6,086 nt of DNA from Deltaproteobacteria bacterium (GTDB taxonomy: Bacteria; Desulfobacterota; Desulfarculia; Adiutricales; JAGVGV01), in assembly GCA_015233515.1 (NCBI GenBank), contig JADFXS010000177.1, positions 1-6,086 of the forward strand, read 5' to 3'. Every line of letters begins with the position of its first letter. The stretch's first letter is position 1. The translations under genes and the position numbers were made by a program. The notes beneath the pieces are model-generated. The model worked only from the letters and a program-made list of their open reading frames with translations, was not told the DNA's origin and did no database searches. Positions 1-5,971 of this stretch are shown here, piece after piece.

Positions 1-318
1 AAGGGCCATGTCGGTGTACAAATCAGCGGATAAAAAACCACCGGGTTCATCTCCCTGGATTCCGCCGATAATCATCATGGTTGGGCCATCCTTACGGCCA
101 CGGATTTTATAGACATTTAATTCATATGGAGTATCCCGGAAATAGGTGGTGTGTTCACGCCGAGAGTCGTTATCGGCGGCCAGACCCCAGGTTGCCGCCG
201 GGTCGATGAGCACCAGCAATGCGATTATCATCATGATAATGGGGTGAAAATATTTCTTGACCGATCTTGGCCGCGGCATTGGGGACGAAGCTGCATTCGA
301 AATCATGGTTCGATTCAT
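1..318 (-). CDS. Csd4/Pgp1-like M14 zinc carboxypeptidase, exported; partial (C-terminal part beyond left edge)
   Basis: The frame is open for 106 codons from ATG 318 to base 1, so only the N-terminal part is present. A basic stretch (RPRSVKK, residues 16-22) precedes a hydrophobic segment (about 27-39) and a small-residue region (GLAAD, 45-49). This is a signal peptide, so the enzyme acts in the periplasm. From residue 80 comes the first zinc-site strand and loop of the M14/succinylglutamate desuccinylase-like fold, TMMIIGGIQGDEPGG. Q88 and E91 sit where usual members have His and Glu. The same Gln-x-x-Glu is the zinc site of Helicobacter pylori Csd4, a D,L-carboxypeptidase that trims muramyl tripeptide to dipeptide and shapes the cell. 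I infer the same reaction here. The third ligand (His) would lie outside the window. The start is uncertain because no Shine-Dalgarno sequence stands out. ATGs at 306 and 279 are alternatives, and 279 gives the most typical signal peptide. A 130-bp gap separates it from the upstream coiled-coil gene. Confidence 0.85.
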   Translation of the reverse strand, partial: MNRTMISNAASSPMPRPRSVKKYFHPIIMMIIALLVLIDPAATWGLAADNDSRREHTTYFRDTPYELNVYKIRGRKDGPTMMIIGGIQGDEPGGFLSADLYTDMAL

Positions 319-448
319 GAAGACCGTTTGAGAATTTTGCGCCGGCCTGCCATGACGATGAGGCCAGGCGGACAACGGCGGTGGATCGGTGTATGGCTTG
401 GAAGCCTGATCGGAAAACAAGAATTTCCACGGAGGCTGGAAATAACAA

Positions 449-1204
449 TCAGCCATTTTCAGCGGTCAGGAGTTTCTTGAGTAGCAGTTGTCCATCATCG
501 GCATAGGCGTACACCCAAGCTTGTTTATAGGTCGACGCTCCGGTTAATTTATCGATCCGTCCCCGGACGGTTTTGCCGTTTCGAATATTGAACTGGCTGC
601 CTTTTTTGATTTCGGACGGTTTACCTTGTTTAAAATCAACTTCCGGGTAAACGGCCATGGCCGGGGAACCGGCCGTGGGATTGCCTAAGACAAGGAAAAT
701 GTATCCGGAAACCGATCTGATTTCCGGGTGTAGGTTATTGAGGTTGAACTGAAAACGCAGCGCCTTGTTGTCGCCTTCCGGTTCCATGGTCAGTTTTTCG
801 GCATCCACCAAGCCGGTGGTGATCGTGGTACCGGCTGGAGACGATTGCGGTTGAGGCGGTTCCGGTGGCCTGGGGGGGTCGGGTTGGGAAGCAACCATCA
901 TCGGTGGCGCGTCGATCTTGGCGAGTGATTCCGCGGGCTTTTTAGGATCGGTTTTGTTCAGCTCGCCCACTAATTGCTGGTAATGGTCCAAGACCTTGGA
1001 TTGAAAACGAATGTCATCCGCGATACGACTGACCTTTTCCAACCTGGCTTTAAGTTCCTGGTTTTCAACCGATAGTTCCAACCAGCGATTGATACTCAGG
1101 ACGGAAACTATGGAAAAACCCAAGGCAAACAGACCGGTCAGCCATAAAAAACGGCTGGAAATGGTCAGGCGGCGGACGCGGCCGAAGGAGCGCATAATAA
1201 GCAC
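449..1204 (-). CDS. Inner-membrane-anchored coiled-coil protein with proline-rich linker and beta-rich C-terminal domain; function unknown
   Basis: I do not recognise this 251-residue protein as a named family. A short basic N-terminus (RVRR, 9-12) is followed by one membrane segment at about 19-38. A charged helical stretch at about 39-85 has heptad-like spacing (ENQELKARLEKV) and probably forms a coiled coil. A Pro-rich linker at about 98-124 is full of PP pairs. A C-terminal domain at about 130-251 alternates hydrophobic residues as beta strands do. The expected topology is a short cytoplasmic tail, one membrane pass, and the rest in the periplasm. Its place between a YkuD enzyme and an M14 carboxypeptidase suggests a scaffold or partner for peptidoglycan-trimming enzymes, which is inference. 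The start at 1204 is GTG; ATG 1195, three codons later, is equally possible, and neither has a clear ribosome binding site. It starts 35 bp after the upstream gene, consistent with one operon. Confidence 0.83.
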   Translation of the reverse strand: MLIMRSFGRVRRLTISSRFLWLTGLFALGFSIVSVLSINRWLELSVENQELKARLEKVSRIADDIRFQSKVLDHYQQLVGELNKTDPKKPAESLAKIDAPPMMVASQPDPPRPPEPPQPQSSPAGTTITTGLVDAEKLTMEPEGDNKALRFQFNLNNLHPEIRSVSGYIFLVLGNPTAGSPAMAVYPEVDFKQGKPSEIKKGSQFNIRNGKTVRGRIDKLTGASTYKQAWVYAYADDGQLLLKKLLTAENG

Positions 1205-1239
1205 GTTGAACGGCTCGCGTCTTTTTTCAGATTTGACGG

Positions 1240-2923
1240 CTATTGTTTGGCTCCCGCGCTAATGTCCTGCCAGGATTCTTCCTTGATGCGCCAGTCTTTT
1301 TTGTCTTTCTTGAAGATCAAGGTTTTCAGACCATAGTCCCGGTGTTGATCGGATCGAAAATCCTGGACAAAGGTTACCAGGGCCTGGGACCCCTCCAGCT
1401 GGACATCCGGCTTTTGGATTTTGATGGAAACGTTAGTGTATTTTTTGGCTAAGTCAGCCTTATAATTTTTGAAAGCCTTGACGTTCATACCGCGGTAACG
1501 AAAATCAGGATGGTAAAAGGCGATATATTCGTCCAGGTCTTTTTTCCGCCAGGCATTCAGCCAGTTATCAACTAATTTACGCAGTTCGTCGGCTTCATCC
1601 TTGCTAGGTTTCGGCTCCGGTTTGATTTCCGGTTTTGGTTCAGGTTTATTAGTCTGTTTAGAGGCTACGGTTGTCTCGGGTGTTTTGGGTTCGGTTTTAC
1701 TTTGCGTCGCGGCCCCAGATTTGGCGGGCGTTCGTTTTTCCGGTTTGGCGGGTTCGGTTGGCTCGGTTTTGGCGCCCATTCCTGACTCTTCGAAAACCGG
1801 CTGCTGGAGTTGGGCCTTGGCGACTAGCTTAGGTTTCGAAGAAGTCTCTGATTTGGCGGCCGCCACCGTTGTGGCCGCTCCGCTTTCCTCGGCCAGGACC
1901 TTGTCCTTGATTGAGGCCGGCAGCCATTTGGGTGCGGGCTTAGGTGGGAAATTATCCCAGACTTCAGAGGCGATTTCGTATTTCCCGTTTTTTTCGCGGA
2001 GGTATAATCGTTTTATTCCATTGCTGACGAAATGTTCATCACCGTGATAATACTGATCAAACAAGACGACTATCATGCCTTGATGACGAAAGATCCGCAA
2101 ATTATTCAGATCGACTTTGATTTTATTGTACTGCTTGAAAAGACGTTCCTTATGCGATACCCAGGCTTGATAATTTTTGCCGTCATCGCTCAGGAAATCG
2201 TCGGCGTATGCCGCCTTGTAGTCCCGAATGCTTTTCGCTATCCAAGCCTTGCGCCAGTTTTCCACAAAGGTTTTAACCCTGGCCGCTTCCCGGTTGAGGT
2301 CTTCCACTTTTTTGTATTTGTCGTCATGATAAACCAGAATCGGGGTATCATAAAGTTTTATCAACTCCTCCAGCCCCAGGATATCGATGTTTTTTAACTC
2401 CACGCAGCCGTTCGAGTCCAAGGGGGTGAGTTTTTTGTTGATGCCGTGCAGCCAGATGCCGCTGCCTTCCTTGTTCAGTCGTTTATCCCAAAAATTGGGA
2501 TAATCCATAGGGTAAGCCAGAATACCGTATAGAGGGGCCAACTCGGACATCACGGATTTTTTATTGAAAATATAAAACCCTTCCGGAGTTTTTTTGTCGC
2601 CTTGCGAAGTCTTGTCCCCCACATTTTCTCCGGTGGAACAATCCATGACCTTGCTAAGGAAGTACTGACCGCCCTTGTATTCGTAAAGAAACAGTCGTTG
2701 CTGGGATTTTTCCACAACGATTACAAAAGGCTCGGAATTCGCTCCCGGGTCGATCAGGCCATCCGGGGCTTGGTTCAAGGGTTGACCCAGGGGGGGGGTG
2801 TTTGGGGGACTGTTCCTTGGCCAGGGTCAGATCGGCGAACATCATCAGCGGCAGGGTAAGAATGGAGAACCACGTCCACATAGAGAGACCAAAAATTTTA
2901 AACATGTAATTTTTCTTAATCAT
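1240..2923 (-). CDS. Exported YkuD L,D-transpeptidase/L,D-carboxypeptidase with two NTF2-like domains (Csd6/Pgp2-like); frame interrupted at a C9 run
   Basis: Two frames must be joined. The first starts at ATG 2923 and encodes a signal peptide (KK near the start, hydrophobic core about 10-30, likely cut after TLA at 35). It then enters nine C on the coding strand. The second frame, open from 2826 to 1240 with a first common start TTG at 2778, holds the enzyme. Removing one C joins them into 560 residues. Joined numbering: YkuD domain about 65-199 with the active-site segment HGINKK...SNGCVEL, catalytic H159 and C173; NTF2-like domain 1 about 211-325; Lys/Pro/Glu/Thr-rich linker about 326-441; NTF2-like domain 2 about 442-555. 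YkuD plus NTF2 is the layout of H. pylori Csd6 and Campylobacter Pgp2, which remove the terminal D-Ala from muropeptide tetrapeptides. L,D-transpeptidation is the alternative reaction. ATG 2923 overlaps the stop of the lipoprotein gene (ATGA), which suggests translational coupling. Unless the frameshift is bypassed, the enzyme would lack its export signal. Confidence 0.9.
1600..1830 (-). other. Low-complexity Lys/Pro/Glu/Thr linker-coding segment within the YkuD gene
   Basis: This part of the YkuD reading frame encodes short imperfect Pro-Glu and Pro-Lys repeats, for example KPEPKPEIKPEPKP just before the second NTF2-like domain, and TEPTEPAKPEK further upstream. At DNA level the plus strand shows repeated ggtt/ggtttc units. 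It is probably a flexible periplasmic spacer that lets the C-terminal NTF2-like domain reach away from the catalytic core. The repeats are degenerate and stay in frame. Confidence 0.7.
2790..2798. repeat. Homopolymer run of nine G (nine C on the coding strand) at the frameshift point
   Basis: Nine consecutive G on the plus strand lie inside the YkuD gene, just after the signal-peptide codons; a second run of five G follows at 2804-2808. The frame carrying the signal peptide and the frame carrying the catalytic domain differ by one base, and they meet here. With eight C the reading is His-Pro-Pro-Leu-Gly-Gln-Pro, continuous into the enzyme. With nine the leader frame reads on to a stop at 2654 and the product is a short useless peptide. 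Upstream of the run, the enzyme frame meets a stop at 2827-2829, so the two frames overlap only between 2826 and 2654. Runs of this kind slip during replication and transcription and are also common sites of sequencing error. Confidence 0.9.
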
Positions 2924-3558
2924 GGTCCGCCAGGTTGGTCCTCCAGTTTATAAACTAAGCGGGCATTGCCTCGAACACCGGCCAAGACAAGAGCCAGTTC
3001 TCCGGTTTGGGGTGGACGATCAACCGGTTTAAACCTGATCTGATAAGTTGTGGCCCACGGGACGATATAAGGATAATAACCTTCCAACGCAGGTGTTCTT
3101 TTCTTAACGCGCCGGATTTCAAAAGGTATCATTCGTCCAAAATCCTTGTGTTCCAAATAGACCCGCCATGGCGAGTCTTTAGTGTCCAGGTCTATTTCTT
3201 CCGGGCGAGGGCCGGACACCGATAATAAAAATTCCAATTCGCTCCGACCAGCCGCCAGTTGATCGGCCAGCATTTTCTCCGACTCTTCCAGGTTAAGGCT
3301 GTAATCACGAGCGTATTGCCGGACATAAGCTCTCCGGTAATCTATGGACTTTAAAGTTCCGGCCGCCAGCAACATAGCTTCAAAGTCCTGATACACCTTG
3401 GCTTCAGTCGTCCAACGTTTAAGGACATCAGCATATGAGGGCATGAGGTCTTTTTCGTCCACAACTTGTTCCCGGCTCGATCCGGAACAGGCACATAACC
3501 AGATCGCTATCCCTAAGGCCAAGAGTGTGAACCAGCCTCTGAAGCATTGTTTCCGCAT
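2920..3558 (-). CDS. Orphan outer-membrane-type lipoprotein coupled to the YkuD gene
   Basis: The 212-residue product starts with a lipoprotein signal peptide: MRKQ, a hydrophobic core, then a lipobox Leu-Cys-Ala-Cys with the lipidated cysteine at 24. The next residues are Ser and Gly, not Asp, so by the usual Lol rule it should go to the outer membrane. The mature part is mostly charged helix to about residue 115 and then beta-like to the end, with a Tyr/Pro-rich stretch (EGYYPYIVPW). I recognise no family. I chose ATG 3558 over GTG 3564 because a strong Shine-Dalgarno sequence (AGGCGGTGA, 3569-3561) is well placed for the ATG and overlaps the GTG. The stop codon shares four bases with the start of the YkuD gene, which argues for coupled synthesis. 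It may therefore be a partner or localiser of that enzyme (inference). Confidence 0.85.
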   Translation of the reverse strand: MRKQCFRGWFTLLALGIAIWLCACSGSSREQVVDEKDLMPSYADVLKRWTTEAKVYQDFEAMLLAAGTLKSIDYRRAYVRQYARDYSLNLEESEKMLADQLAAGRSELEFLLSVSGPRPEEIDLDTKDSPWRVYLEHKDFGRMIPFEIRRVKKRTPALEGYYPYIVPWATTYQIRFKPVDRPPQTGELALVLAGVRGNARLVYKLEDQPGGP

Positions 3559-3560
3559 CT

Positions 3561-3569
3561 TCACCGCCT
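3561..3569 (-). promoter_or_regulatory. Strong ribosome binding site that decides the lipoprotein start
   Basis: The coding strand reads AGGCGGTGA two bases before ATG 3558, matching eight of nine positions of the full anti-Shine-Dalgarno complement. The core AGG lies six bases upstream of the ATG, a normal spacing. The alternative GTG at 3564 lies inside this site, so it is unlikely to be the start. Confidence 0.7.
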
Positions 3570-3595
3570 GTATTTTTCAGCCTAAAAAATTACAG
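3568..3595 (-). promoter_or_regulatory. AT-rich inverted repeat in the lipoprotein leader
   Basis: The coding strand reads CTGTAATTTTTTAG, then GC, then TGAAAAATACAG. The outer arms CTGTA/TACAG pair perfectly, and a T5/A5 stretch follows after one bulged A. The folded arm ends on the first bases of the ribosome binding site. It could weakly hide that site or be a poor terminator for purB. The stem is mostly A-T pairs, with no T-run directly after it, so I make no firm functional claim. Confidence 0.3.
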
Positions 3596-3599
3596 CTCA

Positions 3600-3628
3600 T
3601 ATATACTTCAATTTGCTTCAAGTTTCAA
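3600..3628 (-). promoter_or_regulatory. Candidate sigma-70-type promoter for the envelope gene cluster
   Basis: In the gap between purB and the lipoprotein gene, the coding strand has TTGAAA (3628-3623, five of six to the -35 consensus), a 17-bp spacer and TATATA (3605-3600, four of six to the -10 consensus). Transcription would start near 3593, giving a leader of about 35 bases before ATG 3558. It could drive the lipoprotein, YkuD, coiled-coil and M14 genes independently of purB. The region is AT-rich, so chance matches are possible. Confidence 0.45.
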
Positions 3629-3637
3629 TAGATTTCC

Positions 3638-4942
3638 TTACTTGCTTCCGTCCGCGAAAACCCGTTCGAAAATGGTATCCACGTGTTTCAAATGGTAGTT
3701 CAAGTCAAACTCGCTCTCGATTTCTTCAGAAGATAAATGTAATCTGATCTCTTGGTCTTTCAAGAGTAATTCCTTGAAGTTCAGGTTTTGCTCCCAGGCT
3801 TGCATGGCGTTACGTTGGACCAAGCGGTAGGCTTGGTCGCGGATCAAGCCTTTTTTGGTCAACGCCAAAAGGACTCGCTGTGAATTGTACAGGCCTCCGG
3901 AACTGTTCAAGTTAGCCATCATCCGATCGGGATAGACTACCAGATTTTCCATGAGCTTGGTCATGCGGGTTAACATGAAGTCCAGCAAAATAGTGCTGTC
4001 CGGGACAATAATCCGTTCCACCGAGGAATGACTTATATCACGTTCATGCCATAAGGCCACGTTTTCCAAAGCGGCCATGGCGTCGGCCCGGATCACCCGG
4101 GCCAGGCCGGTGATGTTTTCCGTAAGAATAGGGTTGCGTTTGTGAGGCATGGCTGAGGAGCCTTTCTGTTTTTTGGCGAAGGGTTCCTCGACTTCTCGGA
4201 CTTCGGTTCGCTGCAGGTGGCGGATTTCGACGGATATTTTTTCCAGGGTCGCCGCCGTTATCGCCAGGGTGGAAAAAAACTCGGCATAGCGATCTCTCTG
4301 GATAACCTGTGTGGATACCGGCGCGGGTTTCAGACCCAGCTTGGCGCACGCCTTGGCCTCAATCGCGGGGGAGATATTGGCGAAGGTCCCCACGGCTCCG
4401 GAAATCTTGCCATAAGCGATATTTTCCCTGGCGCGAACCAGCCTATCCAGGTTGCGGCCCATTTCCGCGTAATAAACAGCTAACTTTAGACCAAAGGTGA
4501 TCGGTTCGGCATGGATGCCGTGGGAACGGCCGATCATGACGGTATTTTTATGCTCAAAGGCCCGTTGTTTGATGGCCGCTCGCAGCTTCTCCACTCCTTC
4601 GATGAGCAGGTCGGCGGATTTGGACAGCAAAAGGGCGTTGGCCGTGTCCAGAACATCGGAGGAGGTTAGTCCCAGGTGGAGAAAGCGGGAGGCCGGTCCT
4701 ACGTTTTCTTCGATATTGGTCAGAAACGCGATGACATCGTGTTTGATCTCGGCTTCGATCCGGTCAATCCGATCGACGGAGAAATCGGCTTTGGCCTTGA
4801 TTTCGGCCATAGCTTCGGCCGGGATCAGTTGTTCTTCGGCCATGGCCTCGGCCACGGCTAATTCCACATCCAGCCAGGCCTGATATTTGGCCTGGGGTTC
4901 CCACAGTGCACCCATTACGGCTCGAGTATAACGAGGGATCAT
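3638..4942 (-). CDS. purB: Adenylosuccinate lyase
   Basis: This cytoplasmic enzyme of purine synthesis splits SAICAR to AICAR plus fumarate and adenylosuccinate to AMP plus fumarate. The 434-residue product is collinear and of normal length for the shorter bacterial type. Seen in order (numbered from ATG 4942): the N-terminal MIPRYTR; H68 in KHDV; H89 in HLGLTSSD; catalytic H141 in RSHGIHAEP; the fumarate lyase signature GSSAMPHKRNP at 261-271 with the catalytic serine on its flexible loop; and the C-terminal YHLKHVDTIFERV. I chose ATG 4942 over ATG 4951. The ribosome binding site AAGGA touches ATG 4951 directly but is nine bases from ATG 4942, and the later start gives His numbers 68, 89 and 141, identical to Bacillus subtilis PurB as I recall it. 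The 79-bp gap to the lipoprotein gene holds a candidate promoter, so co-transcription with the envelope genes is uncertain. Confidence 0.97.
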   Translation of the reverse strand: MIPRYTRAVMGALWEPQAKYQAWLDVELAVAEAMAEEQLIPAEAMAEIKAKADFSVDRIDRIEAEIKHDVIAFLTNIEENVGPASRFLHLGLTSSDVLDTANALLLSKSADLLIEGVEKLRAAIKQRAFEHKNTVMIGRSHGIHAEPITFGLKLAVYYAEMGRNLDRLVRARENIAYGKISGAVGTFANISPAIEAKACAKLGLKPAPVSTQVIQRDRYAEFFSTLAITAATLEKISVEIRHLQRTEVREVEEPFAKKQKGSSAMPHKRNPILTENITGLARVIRADAMAALENVALWHERDISHSSVERIIVPDSTILLDFMLTRMTKLMENLVVYPDRMMANLNSSGGLYNSQRVLLALTKKGLIRDQAYRLVQRNAMQAWEQNLNFKELLLKDQEIRLHLSSEEIESEFDLNYHLKHVDTIFERVFADGSK

Positions 4943-4951
4943 TTTTGGCAT

Positions 4952-4956
4952 TCCTT
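4952..4956 (-). promoter_or_regulatory. purB ribosome binding site that favours ATG 4942
   Basis: AAGGA on the minus strand abuts ATG 4951, too close to serve it. It is nine bases from ATG 4942, a normal distance. This supports trimming three residues from the longest reading frame. Confidence 0.65.
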
Positions 4957-4960
4957 AAAA

Positions 4961-4991
4961 ATTATAAAATTTAGCCGAGACATATTGACAA
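4961..4991 (-). promoter_or_regulatory. Candidate purB promoter
   Basis: On the minus strand, TTGTCA (4991-4986) and a perfect TATAAT (4966-4961) are separated by 19 bp. That spacing is longer than ideal, and a start site about seven bases downstream would fall at or inside the ribosome binding site. The boxes may therefore be mis-paired, or the real promoter may use only one of them. Confidence 0.3.
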
Positions 4992-4994
4992 TAT
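4982..4994. promoter_or_regulatory. Perfect palindrome in the divergent spacer, overlapping -35-like boxes on both strands
   Basis: ATATTG-A-CAATAT is a perfect 13-bp inverted repeat with a one-base centre. It lies in the 84-bp spacer between purB (minus) and the hydrolase gene (plus). It contains TTGACA on the plus strand (4985-4990, a perfect -35 hexamer) and TTGTCA on the minus strand (4991-4986). A protein bound here could affect both directions. On the plus side I found no good -10 box at 16-18 bp spacing. No known regulator's site is recognised. Confidence 0.35.
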
Positions 4995-5026
4995 CCGTCA
5001 GGCTGTAAAAGAATGATTAAATTAGG

Positions 5027-5971
5027 ATGCCATGGCTGCGTCAAGTATTTTTTTTAGTGGCTGGTTATATATTGCCGCTCCGAAAATCGGTTTGGTGTGT
5101 TTGTTTGGCTCTGGCGCTGTCCGCCTGGGCCGGACCAACCTCCGGAAAAGGTGACACGTTAATGAACGGTCAAGACCGTTTTGTAATTCATCAAGGAGCC
5201 AAGGTTCATTATGTGAACTATGGTCAAGGGCCGACCGCTTTGATTTTCATCCACGGCTGGACCTGTAATGCGACTTTTTGGACGGCTCAGGCGTCTTATT
5301 TTACCCCCCGGTGGCGGGTTCTGGCCGTGGACCTGCCCGGTCACGGCAGGAGCGACGCGCCTCACGTCGCCTATACTCAGGAATACTTGGCCCGGGCGGT
5401 TCATTCGGTTATGGATCATGCCGGAGTGAATCGGGCGGTCCTCATCGGACATAGCATGGGGTTTCAGGTGGCTAGACAATTGGCCAGACTTTTTCCCGAT
5501 CAGGCGGCGGCTTTGGTTTCCGTTGATGGATCGGCCTGGCGACAACCCACGGACGAAGACGAGTTCATGGCCAGAAAAAGACGCTTGGCTTCCTTCGTCG
5601 CCACACTGCGCAGCCCGCAATACCAACAAGTGGCCAGCAGTTATATCGATCTGATGTTCACCAAGATGAGTCCGCCCGAACTCCGGCACGAAATCAAGAG
5701 CAAAATGCTGACCACTCCGGGGCATGTGGCCGCCAGCGCCATGGAAAAAATGGACGATCCCTGGGTTTGGAGCGACTTCGTCGTCAATGTTCCAACTTTG
5801 GCGATATATAGTCGGATGCCCTATGTGGACGCCGACAACCGGGAGTTCCTCCGCCGTTTGTTCCCCTCCTTGGAATACCATGAATTCAGTGGGACCGGAC
5901 ATTTTCTCATGATGGAAGAACCGGAGAAATTCAATCGGGTATTGTGGGATTTCCTGGAAAAACACCAGTAA
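5027..5971 (+). CDS. Alpha/beta hydrolase (esterase/lipase-like), probably exported
   Basis: The 314-residue product has the standard alpha/beta hydrolase order: oxyanion-hole segment IHGWTCN (75-81), DLPGHGRSD (102-110), nucleophile elbow GHSMG with S143, a cap region at about 168-245, a candidate acid D268 or D270 after the strand TLAIYS, and the catalytic His at 292 in GTGHF. The substrate cannot be told from sequence. Residues 1-42 contain two hydrophobic stretches, the second (KSVWCVCLALALSAWAG) signal-peptide-like, so periplasmic export is likely. The start is doubtful. ATG 5027 has only TTAGG touching it, whereas ATG 5162 (residue 46) has AAGGTGA seven bases upstream and would give a 269-residue cytoplasmic enzyme with the whole catalytic domain. 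It diverges from purB and no partner gene is visible. Confidence 0.92.
   Translation: MPWLRQVFFLVAGYILPLRKSVWCVCLALALSAWAGPTSGKGDTLMNGQDRFVIHQGAKVHYVNYGQGPTALIFIHGWTCNATFWTAQASYFTPRWRVLAVDLPGHGRSDAPHVAYTQEYLARAVHSVMDHAGVNRAVLIGHSMGFQVARQLARLFPDQAAALVSVDGSAWRQPTDEDEFMARKRRLASFVATLRSPQYQQVASSYIDLMFTKMSPPELRHEIKSKMLTTPGHVAASAMEKMDDPWVWSDFVVNVPTLAIYSRMPYVDADNREFLRRLFPSLEYHEFSGTGHFLMMEEPEKFNRVLWDFLEKHQ
5151..5157 (+). promoter_or_regulatory. Strong internal ribosome binding site ahead of ATG 5162 in the hydrolase gene
   Basis: AAGGTGA lies seven bases before ATG 5162. This spacing and match are much better than those at ATG 5027. It either marks the true start of a cytoplasmic enzyme or is a chance match inside codons for Gly-Lys-Gly-Asp near the end of the signal-peptide region. 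Confidence 0.4.

Noticed and set aside
412..428. Small inverted repeat GGAAA/TTTCC after the coiled-coil gene as a terminator
   Set aside because: The stem is only five pairs and no T-run follows in either direction, so it does not support termination between these genes.
170..448. A 92-codon minus-strand reading frame between the coiled-coil and M14 genes, starting TTG
   Set aside because: Most of it overlaps the signal-peptide and N-terminal part of the M14 gene in another frame. It has no ribosome binding site or recognisable protein features, and the M14 frame clearly encodes a known motif.
1601..2047. Long plus-strand reading frame opposite the YkuD linker
   Set aside because: It is the antisense shadow of the low-complexity Lys/Pro/Glu/Thr coding region, with a Gly/Ser/Leu/Val-rich product and no support of its own.
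2654..2923. The 89-codon signal-peptide frame as a separate small exported protein
   Set aside because: After the C run its sequence loses any protein-like character, while the enzyme domain in the adjacent frame lacks an export signal. One frameshifted gene explains both better.
5159..5965. Long minus-strand reading frame opposite the hydrolase gene
   Set aside because: The plus-strand frame carries a complete alpha/beta hydrolase with all motifs; the opposite frame has none.
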